Origin: Phoronis australis | Taxonomy: Eukaryota; Phoronida; Phoronidae | Reading direction: 5' to 3' | NCBI GenBank assembly: GCA_002633005.1 | Contig: NMRA01000165.1 | Span: 221,958-285,957, forward strand | DNA length: 64,000 nt | Shown: piece by piece, positions 34,385 through 56,000 of the stretch | Layout of the letters: each line of letters opens with the position of its first letter | Numbering within the stretch: the first letter of the stretch is position 1 | Translations under genes and position numbers: made by a program | Notes under the pieces: model-generated | What the model saw: the letters and a program-made list of their open reading frames with translations, nothing else | Databases searched by the model: none | Told to the model about the DNA's origin: nothing

Positions 34385-34520
34385 TGAGGGTCACGTCATG
34401 TGACCAGCAGAGAAGTATGGAAAGATCTCTGTCCCAAATGGGGCTCCAACTCGGGACTTTCTGTTAACCAAGTAGAGGCACTAGTCCACTTAGCTATTGA
34501 GACCAGCGGGAATCCAATCA
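34385..34520 (-). mobile_element. tRNA-derived SINE
   Basis: The minus strand carries a box A-like TAGCTAAGTGGACTAG, then ~35 bp later a box B-like GAGTTGGAGCCCC, matching the internal pol III promoter spacing of tRNA-derived SINEs. The clover-leaf is decayed. Confidence 0.55.
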
Positions 34521-35612
34521 GACGTCTTACCAAAGCTTATGCTGCTATAAATCAGTTCGTTGAAATAGTATAAGGAAGAATCATTACTTATACTGTATCA
34601 ATGCGTTGATTTATAACAGCACAATTACACCAATTAAAAACATTTTCCTTCCGTACATGAATAAACATAAGCCATTTCAAGAAGTCAGAAACTGTCCAAA
34701 CTTTGGAGATGTGTAACAAATGTTTTCAAATGAACTTTTGGACCAGAAATTTTAAAGTTTATTGCAAAAAATATGAGAACAAAGTGGTACAAACTGTTTA
34801 TACTGAAATTTAAATACATACCTCCATCATTTTGTTAATGAGTGGCACCAAGGTTGATGCCCTAACAGGTGAGACTCAGGTGACATCTTTAAACTTCTTG
34901 TTACCCATAAATACATTCATTATATCTACATAACGACTGAAATGAGTAAATAGCATCTTAATGGATGTAAATTATAATTAAAAGGATAACTCAATTGCAA
35001 CTGTATTTCATCTCCTTTCAATCAATTTTTGAATTAATAAGCTGAAAACAAGTTGCATTTGTTAAAAATATCAACAAATATATTTAAGATGAAACAACTA
35101 AGGCAGATTTCCAAGATCTTTTCAAACAAGTCAGACATGTGTTATTGGCAAATCAGACCAACGACTCAGTGGTGTCAAGAACATTAAAAGGGCTACTGTG
35201 CCTAAAATAAATGTTAAAGGCGAAAAATGAAGTTATTCTTATAGCTTTTAACATAGTGAAGGTTCAATGGTTTACAAAAAGAACTGATGAAGTTACATAT
35301 AAATACTTCACTTTAATATAGAGGATGGTGTTCTAATTAAACGCCGAAACATCAAGCTGTTTTAAATCCATCGTTGTTTTTATTAAGTTATGTTAACACT
35401 TTTAATATGAAGACATATCACTGAAAACAAAAACTAGAATATTAGCGTTTTTCTACAAGGTTCATCTGTAAGAATTAAAAAAAAAATCGGTTTATCCGTT
35501 GCTAAAAAATTACCTGTAAAAAGTGGCTCACTTTTTAGGACACCTGAGTATCTCTGAAGTCATCAATTGTATCTGAAATTGATAAGACCAAATAAAATTA
35601 AGCTACCTCTTG
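34521..35612. other. Intergenic; possible Penelope-like end near 35.3 kb
   Basis: AT-rich sequence. The only lead is attaaacgccgaaacatcaa at about 35336, resembling terminal blocks of Penelope-like elements. No coding support. Confidence 0.25.
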
Positions 35613-35974
35613 TCACGGTATTCGATGCCATGCTAATCAATAACTTATAGACTCTTCGGAAAACAAGGGTTGGGCGAGGCCCGCCGGGGGACTCAGTTCC
35701 AACGATCCCCCGTCACTAACTGTAATTAAAATTGACTTGAGGCTGGAGCCTAAAACCAAGGAGTGTAGTACATTCCTTGCTCAAACCCCAGACAGCCCGC
35801 CAAATCTAAAAGTGCGCGGCTTTTTATACACCAAGAGAATGCGCGTGAAGACGAGTCCAGAACATGGGTGACATAATGGAACACCCCTCAGTCACCTAGG
35901 CTGAGCCAGTCAACTATAAGAAACTGGCCCGAAACTGTAACTCTATATTTCACAAAGAGAGGACGCGACCGTCA
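35613..35974. mobile_element. Candidate solo LTR
   Basis: A compositionally distinct, GC-richer block begins TGTCACGGT and ends near ACCGTCACA, i.e. TG...CA with short inverted ends as in Ty3/gypsy-like LTRs. A TATA-like ctttttatacacc lies inside. I could not see a target duplication, so the call is tentative; a non-coding RNA gene is an alternative I cannot exclude. Confidence 0.3.
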
Positions 35975-36509
35975 CATGCGTATCGGAGAGTTACTCCCCC
36001 TGCATAATTGGGTATTCCTTAAATTAATATAAAACATTCAGCGTGATAAAAAAATGAAGAGAACGTTAACACGTTACATGTATTAAATCTCTTGTATCGC
36101 AATTGTTTGTTTACTTTGCTGCAACATTTGCTATAACAAGGAAGTTCGTGTGTGTTTTATGTTGTAATTGGTCCAAGCGACCTCGCCACATCAATTTTCG
36201 TGACTTCCTCCTGTCCTGTCAGGCGATTGCGTTGCAGGTTTGTTCGCACTGTTCACCAATGCAGTGACCTACAGTGTATATATTCTCTGCACTAAGCATT
36301 TTTACTGATAATACTGGATCTGAGATGTCCAAGTTAACGGACAGTGACGAGAACCAGTTACACTCACTGAAACGCCCGTCAGTGACAGTGACTGGCAGTG
36401 TCAGTCACTCAGTGACTGGTCGTCACTTGTCGACTCATTCCTCATGGCATGCATCGAAATTTGGCCCGTATGGCGTATCGGAATGACGTCATTGCTCCGA
36501 TCCAAATTG

Positions 36510-36690
36510 GGGGTATTTTTTACAATCCGACTCCATTAACATACATACTTGATATTAATATTTCCGGAATCCTCTCGCCATAGTTTATAGTTATGGTCAT
36601 TCAAAAAATGTATTACTCGTGCATTCTCTGTTTTTACGAGGTGTTCATTTGCGGCAGCCGATCTCGAGTAACTGCTATTAATTATAAAAC
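36510..36690. repeat. Repeat shared in inverse orientation with 57270-57440
   Basis: Both carry acaatccgactccattaa, catacttgatatta, gaatcctctcg, a 'ttc-aaaaatgtattactcgt' block and gtttttacgaggtgttca in the same order on opposite strands. In both a short reading frame through KMYYS and FYEVF is open, but no family is recognised. Confidence 0.6.
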
Positions 36691-37189
36691 TGTGATACCT
36701 CTTGACAGGAATGATAACTACAATGATCACGCATGTGTCAGAAGACCCCAAAATTGGCTAGTAAAGAGTTGAAGATACCGTGCGGCAATTAGGGAAACTG
36801 TGTAAAAAACAGTAATAATGGTTTATAAAGGATTGCCTCTTCAAAGCTTCTTCTTTAGAAAAAAAAACAAGAGTGCGTGTTCTCACGGATAAATGTTGTC
36901 CTTGAAAACACTTTACATCTCGCAGACATGATTTGGGCTCGTGTTATGGTGGACATGTGTTGTCTCAGAGACCAAAATTGTTTCAAACAAGTGCAATTAG
37001 GTAATAAGATAACTAATATCACTGGCAGGCTAAAATACGCTAACACAGAAACACATTCTGCATCGAACCAACTTCACTCTAGGTTAACTGTTAGTTATCA
37101 TTTCTGCCAAAAGGTGTCCCACTTTTAAAAATAGCTGCCTTACTAAATCCATTGTCAGATTGTAACAATAAAACAAATTGCACAAATAA

Positions 37190-37800
37190 AAAAGTTCATG
37201 TTCAATTCAACGTTTCGTCTTTTCGTTAGACATCATCAGGATCTATTTACAACAATTTAGGACAACAGGTGCCAACATACAGCTCAAGTAACATCCATAG
37301 AGTGAAGTGAGAGATACATAGAATATAGTCAGTAGCTGGTCATCACCATAGTTACAGGGTCACAGAGCTCTGCATGTTATTCAGAGAATCAGTGGCATGC
37401 TGGTTCTGAATGGCCAATGACTATTTAATGTACAGTAACTCCTTATTAGGTTCTCTGCAGATAACACTAAGTTGAACAGAGTTGGCTTGGTGATTGTAGC
37501 TAATACAATGCCTATGTATGTTACTTTTCTCTGAGGTGTGATGTTCTTTCAACCTGTCAGAGAGGCGTCTCTGTGCGAGTCCTATATAGAATTCCTTACA
37601 GTTGTCACATTCAACCTTATACACAACATTGCTCTTGTTCAATAAAGCGATCGTCCGGTTTTTCATTCTGTATATGAAATTGATGACTGAACACAATTGC
37701 ATATGGTTAAGTTCAAACAGAAATCTGCAGAAGGTTATGGGGCGGTCACCCATCTTAACAGCCATGCCAAGAGGAGGCAGCACAGACGTGGGACCTGTCT
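37190..37800 (-). mobile_element. Penelope-like element fragment with GIY-YIG endonuclease
   Basis: The minus ORF 37783-37421 ends the RT-proximal region with FCRFLFELNHMQLCSVINF and continues VVYKVECDNCKEFYIGLAQR and LSDRLKEH, the GIY-YIG domain (here YK...FYIG) typical of Penelope-like elements. Downstream at 37205-37240 is the conserved terminal block (gtttcgtcttttcg...catcatcagg). It is truncated and not autonomous. Confidence 0.78.
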
Positions 37801-39855
37801 AAGTCAGTCACTTTCCAAAGTTTTTTGTGTATCCAGCTGCTAGGTTGAATGCAAAGCTACATTCACTTAAAGGCAGTACTGAATGCTCACAATACATAGC
37901 ATTAGTGAACTTCTTCCTCAGGCTCCAGTATTCACACTCCATGTCAATAGTGCGCTCATCATTCTATAGATGCCTGTCCCGGTACGTCTCAGGTGATAGT
38001 AAACCAAGTCGATACATACCGGCAATATACTAGTAAGACACTTAAACCAGACTTGATATAAGGAGCTGCAAGTCACATTTGTCACTTGAAATTTTGAATT
38101 GTGAGCTTAAATTTTGGCCAACTCACATTAATCGTGCCTGTGTGACTTTGGCATACTACTGAACTGAGTTGAATCACCAGAAAGCACCCCTGTAACATTT
38201 TAAATTTTTGTCAGTTGGGAAACGCACAGGTGCCACAACACTGAAAGTATCTTGTTCCACTAATGTTGGCTGTCAAAGCTTTGCGACCTGGGATCTGTGT
38301 ATGTAAGCTGAATTTTGGAATTGCGAACTGGGATTTTGGCCAGGTCGCAAATGATGTCCTGGTAATTTTCATTCTGTTAAGAGTTGCTAAATTTGGCAAA
38401 TAGTGCCTCAACCTCACTCTGGTTTAAGTTAGGCTCAACCATTAAAGTACTTTTGAGTGATAGGGTCCAGGATGCCTTTGGATGCTGTCAATGTCTTCTT
38501 TCTAATTTGAACAAATACTCAAAGAGGTCACCCCAGCATCTGCCAGCCATGCTGAGTGGATGTAGTGAAGAGCGGCAGATGAGACCTGTCTTTTTGTTAC
38601 CTAATCCTATTTGCTACATTTGCCAATACAATAACAAGTTTCCCGTGACTGAATGTCAAAACACAACTAGGAAACGATGTTGGTAAAAAAGAGATGAAAT
38701 AATTTAGAGCTTTCCGTATATGGACACTGAAACTCAATTTTTGTTTTCGTTTCACAACAAAATTTCTACCAAAATGTTGAGTGCTTGATATTTATCCCCC
38801 CAATTTAAGGACCCTGGGCTTTAATCATACAAGTACGGTAACAAGTATGTGACGTTGATGACTTAGTCGTAGCGAGGTATAATTTGTCAGAAAAGCTTCT
38901 GGGCTATATAGAGATTTATTGTGAGGATGTGTATCAGTCTTAAAGTATACTGCTAGCTTGAGACGGTGAATCTGTCTACTGTGTACACTGGTCCCTTGTC
39001 TATGGCACAACCCTTAGAGTTGCTGCCATACTTCATCAAATACTCAGGATGTCATCATTTCTCCGCTCTAGGTTACAATCTTTGCCATCCAAATAGTTCT
39101 ACTATTGTAGAACTGTTAAATGTGCTCAGAGCTATCTAGATAGGGGTTACGATTAAGCCCTGTTACAGCCTGCCTGGTTTATGGCGCTCCATTCTGCCAG
39201 CTGTCTGTACTATACACGCGTAAGCTGGTTTGGTTTCAGCTAACATCAATAGAAATAACCTTGGGAGGATCATTGTAACATTGGTAATATGATGCCAATA
39301 TTTGATCGAACGCCGAAGGGTCGGACATGGAATTTGGGCATTCTCTTAACATGTGTGGTTGAACATTCAAGTGTATGGATCCTACTCATGGAAAACTGCC
39401 ACAATGTTTTCATGCATCAAAAATGTGAGGAAAACGAAACAGACAAACTGTTTGTGGCAAACGTGTGAGAAGTGACATAAAGTAAAAAATTGTTGAAAGT
39501 TTATGCAATATATGGTTGGTAAATAGTGACTGTAGATGGCAGCACATTGGGGTAGCAGGATGTAGCTGACCATTGGTCTAATTAAGTCACATGATTATAA
39601 CTTCTGAGTTCTTGTGATGTCATTTCATGATGTCATCCATTTATTTCAGTTGATAAACAGTTGCTATATTGGTTTTGATGGTGTCTTCAATCTACTGATT
39701 CACTTTTGGCTTGAGCTTAACTTTGTGAACGGATAATCTTGACTCCAGTAAGGATCAGATGGCCATTTGCAAAACCGTATTTAGTTGATTGCGTTAGTAG
39801 TTAAAACTTTTTGTTTGTATAAATCATTTGTTACATCTGTGTGTTGTTCTCACAG
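37800..39855. other. Region upstream of TFG coding exon 1, unassigned
   Basis: Should include a TFG 5' UTR intron and perhaps its promoter, but no exon or promoter motif can be placed with confidence. Short ORFs here show no domains. Confidence 0.35.
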
Positions 39856-39859
39856 TTTG

Positions 39860-48480
<8,621 letters not shown>

Positions 48481-48839
48481 CCTTGATGTGAACTAGCTCA
48501 TTTATTATGTTCAAGATAAGGTGATGAACTTGCATCATGGGAATTGTAGCTACCGTAGTTCATATCTTCAGGACTGATGGGGACTGTTATAAGACTTGTA
48601 AGAAACCTGTCAAAATGTGTAAATTTGTGGCATGTTTCATTTCTTGATTAAAATTTTCCTGTCTAAATATACAACGTCTCCTGAACAGATTATTTGATAT
48701 TATATTGTCTCACAGTTCCCTTTTGTGAGCAAGTGATCCCTGGTTTCATCTTGTGTGTACATTTATTTCTAGGCAAATCTGATTAAACCAGATTTTCATC
48801 GTTTGTTGTATTATATGAGTAGCCTTATAAAAGTCGCTT

Positions 48840-48845
48840 AATAAA
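48840..48845 (+). terminator. TFG: Possible TFG polyadenylation signal
   Basis: AATAAA 360 bases past the stop, followed by a GT-rich tgtgtagcctgtgtttt. Positional inference. Confidence 0.45.
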
Positions 48846-49917
48846 TGTGTAGCCTGTGTTTTTGATCATTTCTGTTTTCACAGCAGTTTGTCATCCACAA
48901 GTTATTACACACTGACATTTTACCTGTAGCTTGGTATGGCCAATAACTCTGGACAACTATTCATAACTTTCATGATGCTTGATTTTTATAAATTATGCCA
49001 ACTGATGGTACCTTCTTCCATCTATTTAGATGGGAATTTCTACTTCATTGGGTGGCAGAAGGGAAGCTCAATACTGTTTACTGCATGAAAAAACATTTTT
49101 TGGAAAAAAGTGAGGTTACTACGTTGTCAGTCAGTAGTGTTCTGATTGGTTCCTGAAAGTCTTCCACGAAACTGGCGCAGGGATGATACCAGTGTCGGCC
49201 GTATTTTGTAATGCAAGACTGAGAATCTTGGTTATTGGATGCAGTAGTACTCTGACAAGAATTAACGGTTCTCTTGTGATAACTACACTTCAACTAACCT
49301 CCTCAAAAGTAATTTCTCTTCTTCATTGTTGTTTCCTTTTTTCTAGACAATAGCAGTTTGTCCTGAATGAAATCGATATGTGATATTATGTATATATGTA
49401 TAGCACGGTTCCATCCAATCTCACCAAATGTCATAGTGTTTACTGGTGGTGCCATAAAGGCAGCTGTGGATACTAGAGATCAGTTCATGAAAAAAACAGT
49501 CTCTGCTTTGCACTTAGTTTTTTGGCAGGAGCTTCGACCTGTTCTTGTAATTGTAGGTCACCTGATGGTGTTGCAACGCTTCTGTGTGTGCTGGGTAGAG
49601 TTCAGTAGCTGTCATGCAGCTAGAAAAATCACATATTCACATTTAAAACACACGGCAATATTTCTGACACTTAATATCGCGAGGTCCTGGTGAGGTGCTA
49701 GTGTTACTGAACTCTAACCTGGTGTTTGTTTTTGTCAATGTTTATGTTTATAACCATTCAGTAGGAAGTGCTATATGTCATAAAAATAAATGCCAATTAT
49801 AATAAACATTAAATTTTTACGTTTAATTAATAAAACTGTCAGATAATAAAATATAAATGCAGTTAACACAGTCACAAGTTTTGCTTTGCAATTTTAAAAT
49901 CCTTTAGACATTTTCCA

Positions 49918-50010
49918 TCATGGGAGGGGCTTCTTCCGTAGCTGCCAGTATAAGCCACTAGTGATCTCTGGTGTCAAGTCTTTAATACATTCCAACTCTA
50001 CCTTGACTTC
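49918..50010 (-). CDS. FAAP100: FAAP100 last exon
   Basis: 93 nt, acceptor TTCCACAG, then EVKVELECIKDLTPEITSGL and YWQLRKKPLP, stop TGA at 49918-49920. It resembles the human C-terminus (REVQTL…LLQVYRQLRHPSLILL) in length and pattern. Assigned by position, phase and this match. Confidence 0.7.
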   Translation of the reverse strand, partial: EVKVELECIKDLTPEITSGLYWQLRKKPLP

Positions 50011-53000
50011 CTGTGGAATATCAAATGGTAAAATTGACTTGGTAAGGTCATTATCTCAGATAATTCATCACTATTCAATTTCTAAACATGGCAAGAATGT
50101 TTTACAAGATATATGACAACCGTTGTTCCTATCCTGTGTAAAACTTGTATTATGAGGAGGTGTTACCCAGCTTGTCATATATCACTTTTCATTCAAGCTG
50201 CCCAATTGCACGCTGCAGACACCATAACCCCTGATTGTGTGAACAAAGATAATGAGTTGGCAAAGGCAGTGGTACATCACAGTAGGAAAATCATGCCAAT
50301 CTCTGGACGTTTTAGAGGAAAGAAGCTTCAGTGGTCAAATGAAAACCAAATAATAGACTGATCGCTTGGGCATATTGGGTTACATGGACCACCCCTCAGT
50401 TCTTTGGTCCCCAAACAAGAGGAGTTGGTCATGAAAGTAACATACAATGTGGATCATTTAAAGTAACCAGTTTGGAAATGGAGAGTAGCGCAGAATGAAT
50501 TCATTGTAAATAATGTGTGAAACAAAACAACGACCAGACATTAATATTTTATCTGTTAACACTTCAACAGCTGGTAATTTTAATTGCTTTGAACGGAACC
50601 ACCCATAATTTTTTATTTCAAGTGCTTTCCCAGTTCGAATACCAATTTCACTGGAGCAACTCTCAGCAGAAAGTAGTTGAAACTGGGCCTATAGTACACC
50701 AAATAGCTGGTATACTGCTGATACTGGACCAACTCACTTCAACATGGCTCAGGTACTGGCGAAGGGCTTTAGTGACAAGTGGAGCTGACTTGGGTATATT
50801 GGAGAGTCTCTGTAAAAATGCCATATGCAAGAAAAGATGTAACATATTACATACAGCATACGGTCAAATCACATCAATTTAGGACAAAAGATGGCAGATA
50901 TGACGAATAATTATATTTTTGCTTTTTTCAGAAACCATACGTAGCACCAATGCTTACAGCACCCTCGAGTCCTGAACTGTACATGAAACTACTAACCAAA
51001 CAATGTTTCAAAAAACGGTGGGCTTTCACAACAATGGCAGAAACCCTTTTTTGTAAAAAACAACAATTTTGGCAATTATTTTTATCCCAAATTGGTGAGA
51101 TTTTACTGTGCTTAACTTAAAGCCAACACTCGCTGGATTGTGTCCATGTTGCAATTACTCCAACAAGCACTTGGCCAGGCAACCAGCCATGGGGCAAATG
51201 CACAAAAGAATGTTGCCATTCCTAAGAGAAGTGTTAAATAGTTCTTCTGAAGCCCAGGAATAACTTCAATCCTTGGTAATAGCAATTACTGTGAACAGCA
51301 AGTAGAGTGAAACTGTGCTTTGAAATTGAACATGGTGAATTTGTCAGGCGCATAGCTGGATGTGTGGGCTAAAACACTTGATGGCAAAATTGACTCTTGA
51401 CTTTTGCTGGGATGAGTTTAACATTTTATTTCATCACTGCAAAGTGTGCTGATCAGCAAGTTATTTCCCTATTCTTGACTAATATAATCCTCAATTTCAA
51501 GGCACAGTATAAAGATATTACTAAGAAGACAGTTGTGCTAAATCTTGAACAAGTCCTTATTTCACATTTTTTGATATTTCAATCAATCAATTACCTGTCG
51601 AATTGCAGTTAATGCAATGGTCTCTAAAATGTCCATTGTTGAGGTTTAATTGACCCAACATTACTACAGCATGGGAAAAGAGCATTGGATAAAGGGGGAG
51701 GGGGGGGGGNAACTATCAATTTTACCATTACATTGCTGTTTTTGACAATTCACAACACAGGAGAGGTGACAATCAAGTAATCGCTATTTAACTGATTAGA
51801 AGTTAGTATTGAACGTGCTGAACATAAACACCACGAATAGTTCTAGATTACCGATTACCACCTCTCTGTTGGAAAGACTGTTGTGACCATGAATTCAAAA
51901 TGATTTGGATTCAGGATGTAAGTTTAGAATGTCAGACAAGAGAGACGAGGTATATATTGGAGCAAGCGGGTATGAATTTCATTGACTGTCGATAATGTTT
52001 TTTCACCTGAAATATCAGCACATGCTGCAATGTAGCTCTATATGTTGAGCAGAACTACCTGCCTGGGAAGCGTGTATTTTCAAGGTCTGTACAAAATTTA
52101 CATGCAACGTTCCCTAGCTGTATTTTGGCCCTGGTCTCATACAGCTGACTGGCTGGCTAAACAGATTTTGATCCATTAATTCACTGAGAATCCCCCAACC
52201 AAACTGTAAACTCGGCATACCTGAATTTTGGCATGTAGTGATGACATCACAGACCACAACAACAAACGTGAAGGTGCATGTACAGTCACTTCCACATTGT
52301 CGTCCTTTGTGGACACTGAAAGAGACACCTGGCAGCCATCAGGAGAGACAGCTCGAATGAAATCTTGTTCACAACTAGTTGGCTTTACTAGAGATCCATG
52401 GAACAGGAACTGTAGAAATGACTGCTCATCTGAAATATATAAATTCAACACATATTGACAAAAATAATAGCTGCCTCAGTTATATTTTTGTTGATGCGAC
52501 ATTCACCAACAGTACTATGAAAGAAAAATAGAGAATCAACAAAATCTTAACATTTACTTAATCAATGAATAGATAACTACAAAATTAATACAAAAGTCGG
52601 ACTTGCATATCCTCGCTTAACCAGTCATACGGTAATGGAGGTTCTAGTTCATGTATTCGTCCCCTCGCTAGAGGTAACAAAAAACTAAGTTTTGATTTAG
52701 ACCATGTCCGATAGAAAATGGCCTCAAATTTTCCTTAGTGATTTCAGGCCTTGGGAAGAGCTTACAGTTCGCTACCTCCTTGGATCCCAGTTTAAATTAT
52801 AATTGGAGAAACAGGTGATCTCGGAATTGTCCACAGATATTCAAATGCACAAACACATGCAGGCAACAAGTTACATAAACCTCCCAGTCCAAGGTATATA
52901 ACCACAAACTAAATTATTTACCAGGCTTCCTCTTTTTCTTCACTGTTCTTGGCACTACCAGACATGCAGAGACACCATGTTCCTCACATGTCTCTGTGAA

Positions 53001-56000
53001 ACTGTAGCCCAAAGCACACTTCCTCTGTTCCCCGATCTTGTTGATAACATTAATTAAATCAGACTCAGCATCCTTCAAAGACTGAGCAAATCCTGGTAGC
53101 GGTCTCAGTAAATCTATGTAGTCCACAACAGCAGGGGAAAGAACTACATCAACAGAAGCTCCATCTATTGATCCAGCTGAGAAACTATATATCATCACTG
53201 GTTTGACATTGATTGGTACACACCTCACTATTGATAGAGTTAATGGAATACGCACCAACTGACACTGCTGAGGCTGAAGTTTGTGTAACCTAAGTGACTG
53301 ACTGATGGCTTTGCCATCCTCACAGTTACTCATTTCTAAACCAATGGACACAGTCCATCCATCACCTAGAGCTATGGATGATCCATTGATCAATTTACAT
53401 TCCAGAATAAGTTCAAATGTCATGCCTAGTTCTTGCTGTGTGACAGCACATTCAAACTTGATTGGGGCTTTATCCGGCTTATTAGCACTTGCAATGTGGC
53501 TGGCAAGGTTTAGCTGCACGAGAACATCGCTGTACTGACCAAACAGTTCTGAAGTCCTATTCAACTGCCTGTGGACAGCACCAATTCTTGTCAACAGGTC
53601 CTTCAGACGATCAGAAGTTGCCAGGTAACTGTGTTTAGTCAAATCATTGCCAGGTGAGATGAATTTGACCCTTCCTGACTTCAACACAGCAAACAGCAAC
53701 TCTGGTGAATTACCTGCATATCACAAAGAATACTTTCAGTCATCTAGTTGAGTAAATAATATGTAGAAAATTATCGGACTTAGGGATTGAGTTGGCTACG
53801 TTGCGTCCTCCTCTCGAGGACTTCGGCAGGTCACTGAGATGTCATGTGACTCATCATGTAATTGACAGCACAGTTTGCGCGGGATACTCTTTAGTGCCCA
53901 ATGCCACATTCTTGGCAACAGAAACCTCAGGCCCCCTTGTAGGTTTAAGCTGGGATTTTCCACCCGTTCGTATATTGCTTCCTTGACCCCTCTCCTGAAC
54001 CAATTTTCTTCTCTATCCAGAATTGTGACATCATCCAGGGAGAAAAAGTGGTCCGTAGCCATGATATTTCTGTTTTGTTCAAACCAATTAACACCACAAG
54101 GAGTCAGCTAATGAATGTGAAAGATAAGACCGTGAAAGAGAAAAAAATCAAATGTGGTGTATGGCATTTTATGCTCGGATCCAGGGAGTGAGGAAGCATA
54201 TATTGGGGAAACCAAACAAGTCCTGAAAAGTTAGATCAGTCAAAATCGCAGACCCAGTTACAGGGACTGCTATGATTCGGCAGTTTTCAGTCATATAGCT
54301 GCTAAGTATCACCTTAAGGGCTTAGAATTATCTGGAACTTTCAACAGGCAGTGGGGTTGTTTGGGATTAGCACTTTTAGCAACAAAATAAAGTTTAAAGC
54401 AGCTGCAAAGCCACCTTACCGTGACTATAAAACTTTGCTCTAAACGTGACGTGTTTCTTCCTAAAATTAGAGGTTATTTCTGGTCTTGTGAAGAGGTCAA
54501 GCCCACTCTCCCTTCTTTGCAAGCTCAGAAATCATTTCAAAATCTGAGTGAGGAACGATTTAAAACCAACTTTCAATAGTACATGGCCTGAATAAATAGT
54601 GGATATACAGCAGCTTTCAACATTCTTTGTAGTAGTTAGCAGCACATCTGCATAAGAGATTGGATGTAACAAGGTAACTAAACTTTTGATGTGTGGTGTT
54701 TCGGTGCCAAGTTAAGTTGCAGTGCCTAGTAATTACTTGGATCACTTGCCAAATTAGCCAACCTATCTAATCATAAGAGTGTTTTGGGACCCACCTCTTG
54801 GCTCAAAAGGACATGTAACAACAATTACTCACCACCAATTGAAGCCAAGGCTTTAACATTCATTGTGCCAATACACGTTGGTATGCTGAGACTTGTGTAT
54901 TGGTTATCGATGACCAGCTCAGTAGAGAATACTTCCCTGGGTGTGGTGTGGTACAGCGTGGCACAACAAACATGTGAGCAAGTAACAGGCCCAGGAACAC
55001 ATAACTGACTATATTTCAGACAGTGTCCATCACTAGATATAGCCACCAGATGACCACTACAAGTGACCAATAACAAGCACTTCAGATCTTCACTGTTTCC
55101 ATCATCATTTACTGACTTTATCTGTGTAGCATGAAGTCCCACATATAGGTGAGAACTGTGATATAGTAATTTTAACTGAAGACTTTCAATGAAGCAGGAG
55201 TCAGCCGATGGGAGAGGGATGTAGAAGATGTGTCCATCTCCAGGGGAGAGCAGGATCACTGGCTGGTCTGTCTTTAACAAACACTGGTGTAGAGCTGGGT
55301 CCAGGTGTATGTGAGATGAGTTCACAATGCTGCACTGACTTGGAATGGCACAATACGCAATGACATCTTGAGATGATAACAATGGAGATGACGAATAGGA
55401 TGATGATGGTTGTGATGATGACAAGGATGAAGTTGATGAAGAAGGCACATTTATACATGCCTCAGGTTGCATGGTGGTTGACATGGCACCCACATTATAA
55501 AGTGAAACCTTCCAGCTGTTTACAACTGAGGATACAGTAACAAGCCAGCTGTTTACACACATGATTGCACGGCATTTTGGGACTGTTGTCACAATCTGAT
55601 TTGACGACACAATAGTAACAGGCTCCGATGTACTTTGAAATAGAAGCGATGCACTGGCACTTTTTCCTTGGGCTAACGAGGTCTTTAACCTGAAAGTAAA
55701 TGTGCATGACGTAAGAGCCACTATCAACCACGTTTTGGTGTTAAAAACGCTGTATGCACTCTTCTAAAGCAATGTCGTTGCGTTCTTTTATCTTGTTCAA
55801 ATTGAAATTGGCTTTAGTACCTGCTTTGGTAACTTAAAACTAATTTGACGTGGTGAGTACCTTAATGGACCTGGTCTGAAGCACTAGCCGTCAGTCAAGT
55901 ATATGAGTCTGAAGCACTGGCCGTCAGTCAAGTATATGAGTCTGAAGCACTAGCCGTCAGTCAAGTATATGAGTCTGAAGCACTAGCCATCAGTATATAA

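Noticed and set aside
34385-34520. Functional tRNA gene
   Set aside because: Box A and box B are recognisable, but arms do not pair and the sequence is decayed; a SINE fits better. The same holds for 40380, 57510, 60900 and 61485.
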